Source of the DNA: Ramlibacter rhizophilus | GTDB taxonomy: Bacteria; Pseudomonadota; Gammaproteobacteria; Burkholderiales; Burkholderiaceae_C | Direction of reading: 5' to 3' | DNA: 64,000 bases | Assembly: GCF_004681965.1 (NCBI RefSeq) | Contig: NZ_SMLL01000003.1 | Coordinates: 62,001 to 126,000 of the forward strand | Shown: positions 27,171-35,488 of the stretch, one piece after another | How positions within the stretch are numbered: the first letter of the stretch is position 1 | Layout of the letters: the number at the start of each line of letters is the position of its first letter | The notes under the pieces: model-generated | Databases searched by the model: none | What the model was told of the DNA's origin: nothing | The model's input: the letters and a program-made list of their open reading frames with translations, nothing else | Translations under genes and position numbers: made by a program

Positions 27171-27896
27171 GTGCGTGCCCTGAGGGCATGGCGCTTCTGG
27201 GCCGTGACCGTGGTCGCGCTGGCCATGGCCCTGCTCACCGCGCGCCTGGGCCTGTGGCAATGGAGCCGTGCCGGGGAAAAGCTGGCGCTGCAGGAGGCCA
27301 TCGAAGCACGGGCATCGGCGCCGGCGGTGGACGCCCGCGAACTGGTCGGCACCGGCCCACCCGCGCTGCTGCACCGCACGGCCGTGCTGCGGGGCCAGTG
27401 GCTTGCGCCGCACACGGTGTACCTGGACAACCGCCAGATGCAGGGCCGCCCGGGCTTCTACGTGGTCACGCCCCTGCAGCTTGCCGATACCGATGCCGTG
27501 GTCCTGGTGCAGCGCGGCTGGGTACCGCGCAACTTCGCGGAACGCGAGCGGCTGCCCGAGGTGGCGACGCCGGCCGGCGAGGTCACCGTGCGGGGGCGCA
27601 TTGCCCCGCCTCCGTCCAAGCTATACGACTTCGCCGGGGCAGGGCAGGGGCCCATCCGGCAGAATCTCGACCTCGCCGATTTCCGCGCGGAAACCCGCCT
27701 GCCGCTGCTCGAAGGCTCGGTGCAGCAGACCGGGCCGGCTTCGGAAGGCCTGCTGCGTGACTGGCCGGTGCCGGCCAGCGGGGCGGGCAAGAACTACGGC
27801 TATGCCTTCCAGTGGTGGGCGCTGTGCGCCGTGATCCTCTTCATGTATGTCTGGTTCCAATTCATCGCGCCTGGGCGCGCCAAGCGCCGTGACTGA
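27171..27896 (+). CDS. SURF1 family oxidase assembly protein
   Basis: A 241-residue protein with an N-terminal and a C-terminal membrane helix around a periplasmic domain. SURF1 motifs are clear: LGLWQWSRAGEKLALQEAI, YLDNRQMQGRPGFYVVTPL, VLVQRGWVPRNFAER, and GKNYGYAFQWWALCAVIL before the last helix. SURF1 helps place haem a in subunit I. The start is the GTG at 27171, with GAGGG upstream; there is no ATG in a suitable place. Confidence 0.93.
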   Translation: MRALRAWRFWAVTVVALAMALLTARLGLWQWSRAGEKLALQEAIEARASAPAVDARELVGTGPPALLHRTAVLRGQWLAPHTVYLDNRQMQGRPGFYVVTPLQLADTDAVVLVQRGWVPRNFAERERLPEVATPAGEVTVRGRIAPPPSKLYDFAGAGQGPIRQNLDLADFRAETRLPLLEGSVQQTGPASEGLLRDWPVPASGAGKNYGYAFQWWALCAVILFMYVWFQFIAPGRAKRRD

Positions 27897-28566
27897 CCAA
27901 CCGCTGGACCTGACGGTCCACTCCCTGCCCAGCCCGCAGGCCGCGGCCGACACCGATGCGCGGCGCACCCGCGCCGGCCGCTGGAAGATGCTGGCCGTGC
28001 TGCTGGTGTGCGCCGCGCCCGTGGTCGCGTCCTACTTCACCTACTACGTGGTGCGGCCGGAGGGGCGGCGCAACTTCGGCGAGCTGATCGAGCCCCAGCG
28101 GCCGCTGCCCGCCTGGAGCGCGACCACGCTGGCGGGGCAGCCCGTGCCCCTGCCGTCGCTGCGGGGCCAGTGGCTGCTGGTCACGGTGGCCGGCGGCGCC
28201 TGCGATGCGCGCTGCGAGAACAACCTGTACCTGCAGCGGCAGCTGCGCGAGTCCCTGGGCAAGAACATGGATCGCCTGGACCGCGTCTGGCTGGTGAACG
28301 ACCAGGCGGATGTCCCCTCGTCGCTGCAGCCCGCGCTCGCGCAGGCGACGGTGCTGCGCGCCGACCCGCAGGCGCTCGCGGCGTGGCTGCAGCCCGCCCC
28401 GGGCCGGGACCTGTCCAGCCACCTGTACGTGGTCGATCCCATGGGCCACTGGATGATGCGCTTTCCAGCCGACCTCGACCGCGCCGGCGCCGCCAAGGCC
28501 AAGCGGGACCTGGAACGGCTGATGCGCGCCTCGGCCTCCTGGGACCAGGCGGGGCGCCCGCAATGA
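27889..28566 (+). CDS. Sco-like membrane-anchored protein with CxxxC motif
   Basis: About 225 residues: a polar N-terminus, one membrane helix (about residues 34-54) and a periplasmic thioredoxin-like domain. It retains a CxxxC pair (GGACDARCENNLYL) and a later histidine (SHLYVVDPMGHWMMRF), placed as in Sco copper proteins, although overall similarity to Sco is weak. It probably assists CuA or haem A assembly of the oxidase. I chose the GTG at 27889 (MTDQPLDLTV), overlapping the surf1 stop by 8 bases; an ATG at 27847 would add 14 residues. The end overlaps ctaA (ATGA). Confidence 0.75.
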   Translation: MTDQPLDLTVHSLPSPQAAADTDARRTRAGRWKMLAVLLVCAAPVVASYFTYYVVRPEGRRNFGELIEPQRPLPAWSATTLAGQPVPLPSLRGQWLLVTVAGGACDARCENNLYLQRQLRESLGKNMDRLDRVWLVNDQADVPSSLQPALAQATVLRADPQALAAWLQPAPGRDLSSHLYVVDPMGHWMMRFPADLDRAGAAKAKRDLERLMRASASWDQAGRPQ

Positions 28567-29705
28567 GCGAAACGGTGGATCTCTACAACCTCTCGCCCGC
28601 CCTGTGGCTCATGGGGCTGGGCGCGTTGATCGCGCTGGGCCCGCTCGCCTGGGTCTGGCTGCGCAACCGGGGCGCTTCCCCGGCCCAACGCCTGGCCGCG
28701 CTCACCGTCCTCACCCTGTTCCTCACCTTCGACCTGGTGCTGTTCGGGGCCTTCACCCGCCTGACCGACTCGGGCCTGGGTTGCCCGGACTGGCCCGGCT
28801 GCTACGGCAGCGCGAGCCCGAAGGGCGCGCATGCCGAGATCAGCCAGGCGCAGGCCGCCATGCCCACCGGGCCGGTGACGCACACCAAGGCCTGGATCGA
28901 GATGGTCCATCGCTACCTCGCCACCGGCGTGGGCGCGCTGATCCTCGCCCTGGCGGTGGCCACCTGGATGCGCCGGCGCGAGCTGCCCGTGAGCATTGCC
29001 TGGCCCGTGGTGACCCTCGTCTGGGTGTGCGTGCAGGGCGCCTTCGGCGCGCTCACCGTCACCATGAAGCTCAAGCCCCTCATCGTCACCCTGCACCTGC
29101 TGGGTGGCCTGGTGCTGCTGGCCTTGCTGTGCCGGCAAGCCGTGACGTATGCGCAGGCGGCGTCCCGCCGGCCGCTGCCCATGGTCTCGCCGGGCCTGCG
29201 CGGCGCGCTGCTGGCCTGCTTCGCGCTGTTGTGGCTGCAGGTCGCACTGGGGGGCTGGGTCAGCACCAACTACGCCGTGCTCGCCTGCCGCGACTTCCCC
29301 CTCTGCCAGGGCCAGTGGTGGCCTGAGATGAACTTCCGGCAGGCCTTCGAGCTGTGGCGGCCCCTGGGCATGACGGGTGCCGGCGAGCCGGTCGAGTTCG
29401 CGGCGCTCACTGCCATCCACTACACGCACCGGCTCGTCGCCTACGTGCTGCTGCCGCTGCTGCTGGCCCTGGGCTGGGCGCTTCGGCGGGCCGGGCTTGC
29501 ACGCCAGGGCGCCTGGATGATGGGCCTGGCCTTGTGGCAACTGCTCACGGGCCTGAGCAACGTGGTCCTGGGCTGGCCGCTCGTGGCCGCCGTCGCGCAC
29601 ACGGGCGGCGCCGCGGCCCTGGTGGTGGTGTTCACCTGGACCGCCTGCGCCTGCCGCGCACCGCAAGCGCTGGCGCCGCGCCACGCGCGGGAGCTGCGCG
29701 CATGA
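28563..29705 (+). CDS. ctaA: Haem A synthase (COX15/CtaA)
   Basis: A 380-residue, eight-helix enzyme that oxidises the C8 methyl of haem O to the formyl group of haem A. The family motifs [33 protein letters not shown], a second half with [21 protein letters not shown], and [16 protein letters not shown] supply the haem-ligating histidines and the cysteine pair. Both ends overlap neighbouring genes by 4 bases (ATGA), so it is tightly coupled with the Sco-like gene and ctaB. Confidence 0.96.
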   Translation: MSETVDLYNLSPALWLMGLGALIALGPLAWVWLRNRGASPAQRLAALTVLTLFLTFDLVLFGAFTRLTDSGLGCPDWPGCYGSASPKGAHAEISQAQAAMPTGPVTHTKAWIEMVHRYLATGVGALILALAVATWMRRRELPVSIAWPVVTLVWVCVQGAFGALTVTMKLKPLIVTLHLLGGLVLLALLCRQAVTYAQAASRRPLPMVSPGLRGALLACFALLWLQVALGGWVSTNYAVLACRDFPLCQGQWWPEMNFRQAFELWRPLGMTGAGEPVEFAALTAIHYTHRLVAYVLLPLLLALGWALRRAGLARQGAWMMGLALWQLLTGLSNVVLGWPLVAAVAHTGGAAALVVVFTWTACACRAPQALAPRHARELRA

Positions 29706-30607
29706 ACGCCGTGCCGTCTCCACCGGGCGCGCGCTCCATGAGCCGCTTCGCGCAGTTCCACGCCCTCACCAAGCCGCGCGTGGTGCAGCTGATCGTCTTC
29801 TGCGCGCTGATCGGCATGGTGCTGGCCGTGCCGGGCCTGCCGACCCTGGCCGAACTGCGCGTTGCCGCGCTGGCCTGCCTGGGCATCTGGCTCGTGGCGG
29901 GCGCCGCCGCCGCCTTCAACTGCCTGGTGGAAAAGGGCATCGACGCCAAGATGCGGCGCACCGCCTGGCGGCCCACGGCCAAGGGCGAACTGTCGGACCT
30001 GCAGGCGCTGCTCTTTTCCGCCGGGCTGTGTGCGGCGGGCTCCTGGCTGCTGTATGCCTGGGTCAACCCGCTGACCATGTGGCTCACCCTCGCCACCTTC
30101 GTGGGCTATGCGGTGGTCTACACGGTGATCCTCAAGCCACTCACGCCGCAGAACATCGTGATCGGCGGCGCCTCGGGCGCGATGCCGCCGGTGCTGGGCT
30201 GGACGGCCATGACCGGCGAGGTCGGCCCGCAGGCGCTGATCCTGTTCCTGATCATCTTCCTGTGGACGCCGCCGCACTTCTGGGCCCTGGCGCTGTACCG
30301 GGTGGAGGACTACCGCAAGTCGGGCCTGCCCATGCTGCCCGTGACGCACGGCAACGAGTTCACGCGCCTGCAGATCCTGCTCTACACGCTGGTGCTCTTC
30401 GCCGCCTGCCTGCTGCCCTTCGCCTACGGCATGAGTTCCTGGCTGTACCTGCTGGCCGCCGTGGTGCTGAGCGGGGCGTTCTGCGTCTATGGCTTCCGGC
30501 TCTGGCGCGAATACTCCGACGCGCTGGCCCGCAAGACCTTCCGCTTTTCCCTCATCCACCTGAGCGCGCTGTTCGCCGCCCTGCTGGTGGATCACTACCT
30601 GTTCTGA
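29702..30607 (+). CDS. ctaB: Protoheme IX farnesyltransferase (haem O synthase)
   Basis: A 301-residue UbiA-superfamily prenyltransferase with nine membrane helices. The prenyl-diphosphate motif is [20 protein letters not shown] and the second conserved loop is [27 protein letters not shown]. It attaches a farnesyl group to haem B, giving haem O for CtaA. The ATG at 29702 overlaps the ctaA stop; an internal ATG at 29738 ([15 protein letters not shown]) would also give a complete enzyme. Confidence 0.96.
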   Translation: MNAVPSPPGARSMSRFAQFHALTKPRVVQLIVFCALIGMVLAVPGLPTLAELRVAALACLGIWLVAGAAAAFNCLVEKGIDAKMRRTAWRPTAKGELSDLQALLFSAGLCAAGSWLLYAWVNPLTMWLTLATFVGYAVVYTVILKPLTPQNIVIGGASGAMPPVLGWTAMTGEVGPQALILFLIIFLWTPPHFWALALYRVEDYRKSGLPMLPVTHGNEFTRLQILLYTLVLFAACLLPFAYGMSSWLYLLAAVVLSGAFCVYGFRLWREYSDALARKTFRFSLIHLSALFAALLVDHYLF

Positions 30608-30621
30608 GACCCGGACTCGTG

Positions 30622-31209
30622 ATGCAACGCCGAACTCTTCTCTCCTGCCTGCTCGCGGCCGGCGCGCTCGCCGCCTGTGGCGAACCGAAGCCGCAGTTCA
30701 AGGCCGTCGACATCACCGGCGTGGATTACGCCCGCGACTTCCGCCTGAGCGACGCCCAGGGCCAGGCGCGCAGCCTCGCCGACTTCAAGGGCAAGGCGGT
30801 GGTGGTCTTCTTCGGCTTCACGCAGTGCCCGGACGTGTGCCCCACCACCATGACCGAGCTGGCCGAGGCCAAGCGCATGCTCGGCGCGCAGGGCGAGAAG
30901 GTGCAGGGTGTCTTCATCACCGTGGACCCGGAGCGCGACACGCCCGAGGTCCTGCGCGGCTACATCGCCAACTTCGACCCGAGCTTCGTCGCCTTGCGCG
31001 GCAGCCTGGCCGAGACCGAGCAGGTCGCCAAGGACTTCAAGGTCTATCACAAGAAGGTGGAAGGCAAGACGCCCGGCAGCTACACCATGGACCACACGGC
31101 CGCCAGCTTCGTCTTCGATCCGCAGGGCAAGCTGCGGCTCTACACCCGCTACGGCACCGGGCCCGAGGCCCTGGCCCACGACCTGAAGCTGCTGCTGCAG
31201 GGAGCGTGA
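30622..31209 (+). CDS. SCO family copper-binding lipoprotein
   Basis: A 195-residue thioredoxin-fold protein with a lipoprotein signal (LLAAGALAAC, lipid cysteine near residue 17), the copper motif CPDVC in FFGFTQCPDVCPTTM, and the distal histidine in MDHTAASFVFDP. Sco proteins load the CuA site of subunit II. It follows ctaB by 14 bases and closes the assembly operon. A GTG directly before the ATG is an alternative start. Confidence 0.95.
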   Translation: MQRRTLLSCLLAAGALAACGEPKPQFKAVDITGVDYARDFRLSDAQGQARSLADFKGKAVVVFFGFTQCPDVCPTTMTELAEAKRMLGAQGEKVQGVFITVDPERDTPEVLRGYIANFDPSFVALRGSLAETEQVAKDFKVYHKKVEGKTPGSYTMDHTAASFVFDPQGKLRLYTRYGTGPEALAHDLKLLLQGA

Positions 31210-31213
31210 GCCT

Positions 31214-32920
31214 CTAGAAGTTCAAAGGCCGGATGGCCCGGCGCGGCTCGGCGCGCATGGCGTTGCAGGCCTCCTCCAGCCAGCGCAGGCACCGGCTGGA
31301 GTCGAGCTCGTGGTCCGGCAGCAGCGTCACGGCGACGTGGAATTTCAGCGTGGTCGCGGGGGGCAGGGCGCTGGCGTGCTGCAGGCCCTGGGCGACGATC
31401 TGCTGCGCGCGGGACATGGCCACTTCACCCGTGGTGGGTCCTTCGAGCAGCAGGGCGAAATCACGCTCGCCGATGCGGGCGGCCAGGTCGATGTCGCTGG
31501 CCGCGCTGCGCAGGATGGAGGCGGCCACCAGCAGCGCGCGTTCGGCCGTCGCGCGGCCGAACTCGTAGTCCAGCGCGTCGTGGTTGGTCAGGCGCACGGC
31601 CAGCACGGCGCACTGGTGGCGCTGGCTGATGGCCCGGCGCAGCGACTCGTCGAGGCGGCGCAGCAGGGTGTCGCGGTCGCACAGGCCCGTCAGCGTGTCG
31701 GTGTGCGTGAGCTGCGCGGCCCGCAGCCCCGGCTCGCGGCGCCGATGGGCGCGCCGGCTCAGGGCGTAGTAGGTCAGGGGCAGTTGCAGCGCCGTGCCGA
31801 AGGTCAGGCCGTGGCGGGTGAGCAGGCCTTCGGGCAGCAGGCCGAGGACATAAGCGATCGGGAGCAGGGCGCCCACGATCGTCGGGACGAAGGCCGCCAC
31901 CATGAGCCCCAGGTAGGGATCGCGGCCGCGCCGCCAGGCGAGCACGAGCAGGCCGCCGGCCAGCGGGAGGGTCGCTCCCAGCAGCAGGGCGACCAGCGTG
32001 GCGCTGCCCCGCGTGGCGATGAAGCCATTGAGGGCCGTGGCGCCGAGCAGCGCCGCGATCAGGCCCCAGGTGGCCAGGTCCAGCAGACGCGAGAAGCGGG
32101 CCGGCCCGGTGAGCACCTTCACGAACCAGAGGCAGGCGGCAACGGCGCAGCCCGGAACGACCAGGTGGGCCATGGCGTTCCAGTGCGGCCAGTCGGTCCA
32201 CAGGTGCTGCGCGCCAACCCCCAGGTAGACCAGTTGGATCGCGACGATGCCGGCCAGGTAAACCGCGAAGGCGCCGAAGTTGCGGTCACGCCAGACGAGG
32301 GCCGCGACGACCGAGGCGGCCGCCAGGAACACCAGCACGCCGAAGTACCCGCCCAGCGTGAACTGCTCGAAGGCACGCAGCTCCAGCACGGCCGACTGGC
32401 TGTAGAAGTGCAGCGGCAGGCTGACCTCGGAACGCTCCCGCAGCACGCGCACCCAGTAACGCGTGCTGCCGTCCGAAGGAGGCGCCAGCTCGAAGGTGGG
32501 AAGGCGCCCCGGCACCGACCAGTCCTCCGTCGAGAGCGTCTGGCCGGCCGATTGGGTCACCCAGCGGCCATCGGGGCGGCGGTAGTGCAGCTCGATCAGG
32601 TCCACCGAGGGGTGCATCAGCACCAGGTACCAGCGGCTGTCCGGCGGCGTGGCGGCATCGAACTGCAGCCACAGGGCCTTGCCGTCGATCCGGTGCTGGC
32701 GTTGCGGCTGGAAGGGCTCCCAGGCCAGGCGGGAGGCGCCAGCGGCGATCTCCTCGGCGGTGCGGTAAGCCTTGTCGTCGATCCAGGCGAGCGCGCCGGG
32801 CCCGAGGGCGCTTGCGTCGCTGCTGCGCTCCAGGCGCAGCGGTGAAGGCGTCTGTGCGCTGGCCGTGGAGCCGATCCACGCCACGAGCAGCACCAGCGCC
32901 AAGCACCTGAAGAAGTTCAC
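31214..32920 (-). CDS. 7TMR-DISM sensor with degenerate GGDEF domain
   Basis: A 568-residue sensor protein: signal peptide (cleavage near ASA-QT), a periplasmic carbohydrate-binding-like 7TMR-DISMED2 domain (residues about 25-170), seven membrane helices (about 185-385), and a C-terminal GGDEF-family domain (about 405-560). The signature loop reads IGERDFALLLEG instead of GGDEF, and the inhibitory RxxD site is not evident. Diguanylate cyclase activity is therefore unlikely; it may act as a receptor or protein-interaction module. It is convergent with sco, 4 bases apart. Confidence 0.85.
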   Translation of the reverse strand: MNFFRCLALVLLVAWIGSTASAQTPSPLRLERSSDASALGPGALAWIDDKAYRTAEEIAAGASRLAWEPFQPQRQHRIDGKALWLQFDAATPPDSRWYLVLMHPSVDLIELHYRRPDGRWVTQSAGQTLSTEDWSVPGRLPTFELAPPSDGSTRYWVRVLRERSEVSLPLHFYSQSAVLELRAFEQFTLGGYFGVLVFLAAASVVAALVWRDRNFGAFAVYLAGIVAIQLVYLGVGAQHLWTDWPHWNAMAHLVVPGCAVAACLWFVKVLTGPARFSRLLDLATWGLIAALLGATALNGFIATRGSATLVALLLGATLPLAGGLLVLAWRRGRDPYLGLMVAAFVPTIVGALLPIAYVLGLLPEGLLTRHGLTFGTALQLPLTYYALSRRAHRRREPGLRAAQLTHTDTLTGLCDRDTLLRRLDESLRRAISQRHQCAVLAVRLTNHDALDYEFGRATAERALLVAASILRSAASDIDLAARIGERDFALLLEGPTTGEVAMSRAQQIVAQGLQHASALPPATTLKFHVAVTLLPDHELDSSRCLRWLEEACNAMRAEPRRAIRPLNF

Positions 32921-32942
32921 GCCCGCATTGTTGCCGCAAAAA

Positions 32943-32964
32943 AGCCCGGAAGCTCTTCCGGGCT
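32943..32964 (-). terminator. Rho-independent terminator of rpoH
   Basis: On the minus strand a ten-base-pair stem (AGCCCGGAAG / CTTCCGGGCT) with a two-base loop is followed by six T residues. It lies 25 bases after the rpoH stop codon. Confidence 0.92.
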
Positions 32965-32988
32965 GGGTTGGGTGTGGCGCCGGTGCGA

Positions 32989-33924
32989 TCAGGCGAAGGC
33001 GGCCAGGGCCTTGCGCATCTTCTTCATGGCGGCACCCTCGATCTGGCGGATGCGCTCGGCCGAGACGCCGTATTCGGCGGCCAGTTCGTGCAGCGTCATG
33101 CCGCCCGAGCCGTCGTCGTTGACCCGCAGCCAGCGTTCTTCAACGATGCGGCGGCTGCGCGGATCGAGCTGCTCGAGTGCGCTGGCGATGCCGTCGGTGG
33201 CCAGCACGTCGCGCTGGCGCGACTCGATCATCGAGGTCGGCTCGTGGCTCGCCTCGGTCAGGTAGGTGATGGGGCCGAAGGCCTCGTCGCCATCGTCGGA
33301 AGGCGAGGGGTCCAGCAGCACGTCGCCACCGGCCATGCGCGTTTCCATCTCGATGACTTCCTCGCGCTTGACGTTCAACTCGCGGGCCATCACCTCGATC
33401 TGCGCGTCGGTGAGGGTGTCGCGGTGGGTCTGCGCGCCGGCGTCGTCCTTGAAACCCTGCTTCATGGAGCGCAGGTTGAAGAACAGCTTGCGCTGGGCCT
33501 TGGTCGTCGCGACCTTGACCATGCGCCAGTTGCGCAGGATGTATTCGTGGATCTCGGCCTTGATCCAGTGCAGCGCGTAGCTCACCAGCCGCACGCCCTG
33601 GTCGGGGTCGAAGCGCTTGACGGCCTTCATGAGACCGATGTTGCCTTCCTGGATCAGGTCGCCGTGGGGCAGGCCATAGCCCAGGTATTTGCGGGAGACC
33701 GACACCACCAGGCGCAGGTGCGAAAGCACCAGCTTCCCGGCGGCCTCCAGGTCGTTGTCGTCCCGCAGCTTGCGCGCGTACTCCTGCTCTTCCTCAGGTG
33801 TGAGCATGGGCAGGCGGTTCACGGCAGAGATATAGGCGTCCAGGTTGCCCAGCGAGGGCACCACGGCCCAGGGGTTGGACACCGCCAGCGCGGTGCCGGA
33901 AGCTCCAACTGCGGAAGTGGACAT
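32989..33924 (-). CDS. rpoH: RNA polymerase sigma-32 (heat-shock sigma factor)
   Basis: A 311-residue sigma factor with region 2 (LVLSHLRLVVSVSRKYLGYGLPHGDLIQEGNIGLMKAVKRFDP), the RpoH box QRKLFFNLR near residue 145, and region 4 with GMTLHELAAEYGVSAERIRQIE. It directs transcription of heat-shock genes. I chose the ATG at 33924 (MSTSAVGASG), with AAAGGA upstream and family-like length. An in-frame ATG at 33957 is possible, but it abuts the CIRCE operator and would overlap the likely promoter. Confidence 0.96.
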   Translation of the reverse strand: MSTSAVGASGTALAVSNPWAVVPSLGNLDAYISAVNRLPMLTPEEEQEYARKLRDDNDLEAAGKLVLSHLRLVVSVSRKYLGYGLPHGDLIQEGNIGLMKAVKRFDPDQGVRLVSYALHWIKAEIHEYILRNWRMVKVATTKAQRKLFFNLRSMKQGFKDDAGAQTHRDTLTDAQIEVMARELNVKREEVIEMETRMAGGDVLLDPSPSDDGDEAFGPITYLTEASHEPTSMIESRQRDVLATDGIASALEQLDPRSRRIVEERWLRVNDDGSGGMTLHELAAEYGVSAERIRQIEGAAMKKMRKALAAFA

Positions 33925-33958
33925 GCCGAAGAGTCCTTTCGTCGTGTGCGTCGTCATA

Positions 33959-33985
33959 TTAGCACTCGATTGGAGGGAGTGCTAA
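33959..33985. promoter_or_regulatory. CIRCE operator (HrcA-binding site) upstream of rpoH
   Basis: A perfect inverted repeat: TTAGCACTC, nine-base spacer GATTGGAGG, GAGTGCTAA. This is the exact 9-9-9 consensus of CIRCE, the binding site of the heat-shock repressor HrcA. It lies 35-61 bases upstream of the preferred rpoH start. On the minus strand a TAATAT preceded by TG at 33956-33961 could be an extended -10 overlapping one arm, so HrcA binding would block rpoH transcription. It also lies 99 bases upstream of cutA on the other strand. Confidence 0.95.
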
Positions 33986-34083
33986 GCCGCAAGTTCCACG
34001 GATCGCGAAACGAGGCCCGCACGGGCGTCGGGGCGGCCGAGCGCCGCGCGCACAATCGCGGTCGGGCACCGGCAGGAGATGGG

Positions 34084-34407
34084 ATGGACACCGTACTGAG
34101 CATCACGACCACGGTCGACTCGGCCGAGGCGGCCCGGCAGCTGGCCCAGGAGCTCATCCGCCGCCGGCTGGCCGCCTGCGTGCAGGTCGACGAAGGCGTG
34201 AGCTCGCATTACCGCTGGGAGGGCCGGGACTGCCTGGACGCCGAGTGGCGGCTCACGGTCAAGACCCTGCCGTCCTGCCGGGCGGCGGTCGAAGCCTTTT
34301 TCGCCGCGGAGCACCCCTACCAACTGCCCCAGCTGTTGTGGCTGGAAATGCAGGCCAGCCCGGCCTATGCGGCCTGGGTCCGCGCCCAGGTCGGCGAAGC
34401 GGCGTAG
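34084..34407 (+). CDS. cutA: Divalent-cation tolerance protein CutA
   Basis: A 107-residue CutA1 protein with the family motifs LAACVQVDEGVSSHYRWEG and TLPSCRAAVEAFFAAEHPYQLPQLLWLEM. CutA forms very stable trimers of PII-like fold and has been linked to copper tolerance, with an uncertain molecular role. GGAG precedes the ATG. It diverges from rpoH; the CIRCE element lies in the shared upstream region. It is convergent with selD, 4 bases apart. Confidence 0.95.
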   Translation: MDTVLSITTTVDSAEAARQLAQELIRRRLAACVQVDEGVSSHYRWEGRDCLDAEWRLTVKTLPSCRAAVEAFFAAEHPYQLPQLLWLEMQASPAYAAWVRAQVGEAA

Positions 34408-34411
34408 CGCT

Positions 34412-35488
34412 TCAGCGCACCTGGAGCCGGGCCGCGCCGGACTCGGCCGCGAGCACCTCGCCCACGACGCCGGCCTGCTCGAATCCGTGACGGCGGAAGA
34501 GCGCCAGCACGGCCGGGACCGCCTCGGGCGTGCAGGACACCAGCAGGCCGCCGCTGGTCTGTGGATCGGACAGCAACGCCTGGTCCACGGCCGAGAAACC
34601 CTGCGGCAGCGCGACCTCGGCGCCGTAGCCGGCCCAGTTGCGGCCCGAGGCGCCGGTCACGAAACCGTCCGCGGCCAGTGCGCGCACCCCGTCCAGAAGC
34701 GGCACCTGCGCCCAGTCCAGGCGCACGCTGGCGCCAGCGCCGCGGGCCAGCTCGAGCGCATGGCCGGCCAGGCCGAAACCGGTCACGTCGGTCAGCGCAT
34801 GCACGCCCTCCAGCTGCGCCAGCTCGGGCCCGGGCGTGTTCAGGCGGGTGGTGGTCTCGATCATGCGCTGGTAACCCGCCGCATCCAGGGCTTCCTTCTT
34901 CAGCGCCGCCGACAGGATGCCCACGCCCAGGGGCTTGCCCAGCACCAGCACGTCGCCCGGCCGGGCGTCGGCGTTGCGCTTGACCTTGTCCGGATGGACC
35001 AGGCCCAGGGCCACCAGGCCGTAGATGGGCTCGACCGAGTCGATGGTGTGGCCGCCAGCGATGGGAATGCCGGCTGCGCGGCAGACCGATTCGCCGCCTT
35101 CCAGGATGCGGCCGATGGTGGTCGTCGACAGGACGTTGATCGGCATGCCCACCAGGGCCAGTGCCATGATGGGCTGCCCGCCCATCGCGTACACGTCGGA
35201 GATGGCGTTGGTCGCGGCGATGCGCCCGAAGTCGAAGGGGTCGTCGACGATGGGCATGAAGAAGTCGGTGGTGGCGATCAGCGCCTGCTCGTCGTTGAGC
35301 TTGTAGACGGCCGCGTCGTCGGCCGTCTCGATGCCCACCAGCAGCTGCGGCGGCAGCGGCATTCGCGCCGTGCCCTTGAGGATCTCGGACAGCACGCCCG
35401 GGGCGATCTTGCAGCCGCAGCCGCCGCCGTGCGACAGCGAGCTCAGGCGTGGTTCCATGGGGCTCTTGGCCGGGGCAGGGTGGCTCAT
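34412..35488 (-). CDS. selD: Selenide, water dikinase (SelD/SenC), cysteine form
   Basis: A 358-residue enzyme that makes selenophosphate from selenide and ATP. The catalytic loop is SHGGGCGCKIAP with Cys24 at the position that is Cys or selenocysteine in the family, and Lys27; there is no in-frame UGA, so this is the cysteine form. ATP-site motifs TADDAAVYKL and TDFFMPIVDDPFDFGRIAATNAISDVYAMGG follow. The ATG at 35488 overlaps the senB stop (ATGA). In this locus it supplies selenophosphate to the selenosugar synthase SenB. No selA/selB/selC was seen here, so a link to selenoprotein synthesis is not shown. Confidence 0.95.
   Translation of the reverse strand: MSHPAPAKSPMEPRLSSLSHGGGCGCKIAPGVLSEILKGTARMPLPPQLLVGIETADDAAVYKLNDEQALIATTDFFMPIVDDPFDFGRIAATNAISDVYAMGGQPIMALALVGMPINVLSTTTIGRILEGGESVCRAAGIPIAGGHTIDSVEPIYGLVALGLVHPDKVKRNADARPGDVLVLGKPLGVGILSAALKKEALDAAGYQRMIETTTRLNTPGPELAQLEGVHALTDVTGFGLAGHALELARGAGASVRLDWAQVPLLDGVRALAADGFVTGASGRNWAGYGAEVALPQGFSAVDQALLSDPQTSGGLLVSCTPEAVPAVLALFRRHGFEQAGVVGEVLAAESGAARLQVR

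Noticed and set aside
33925-33957. Longer rpoH start at ATG 33957
   Set aside because: It adjoins the CIRCE operator and a likely -10; the downstream ATG has AAAGGA and fits the length of family members.
35400-35488. Selenocysteine codon or SECIS element in selD
   Set aside because: The active-site codon is TGC (cysteine) and the frame contains no internal TGA.
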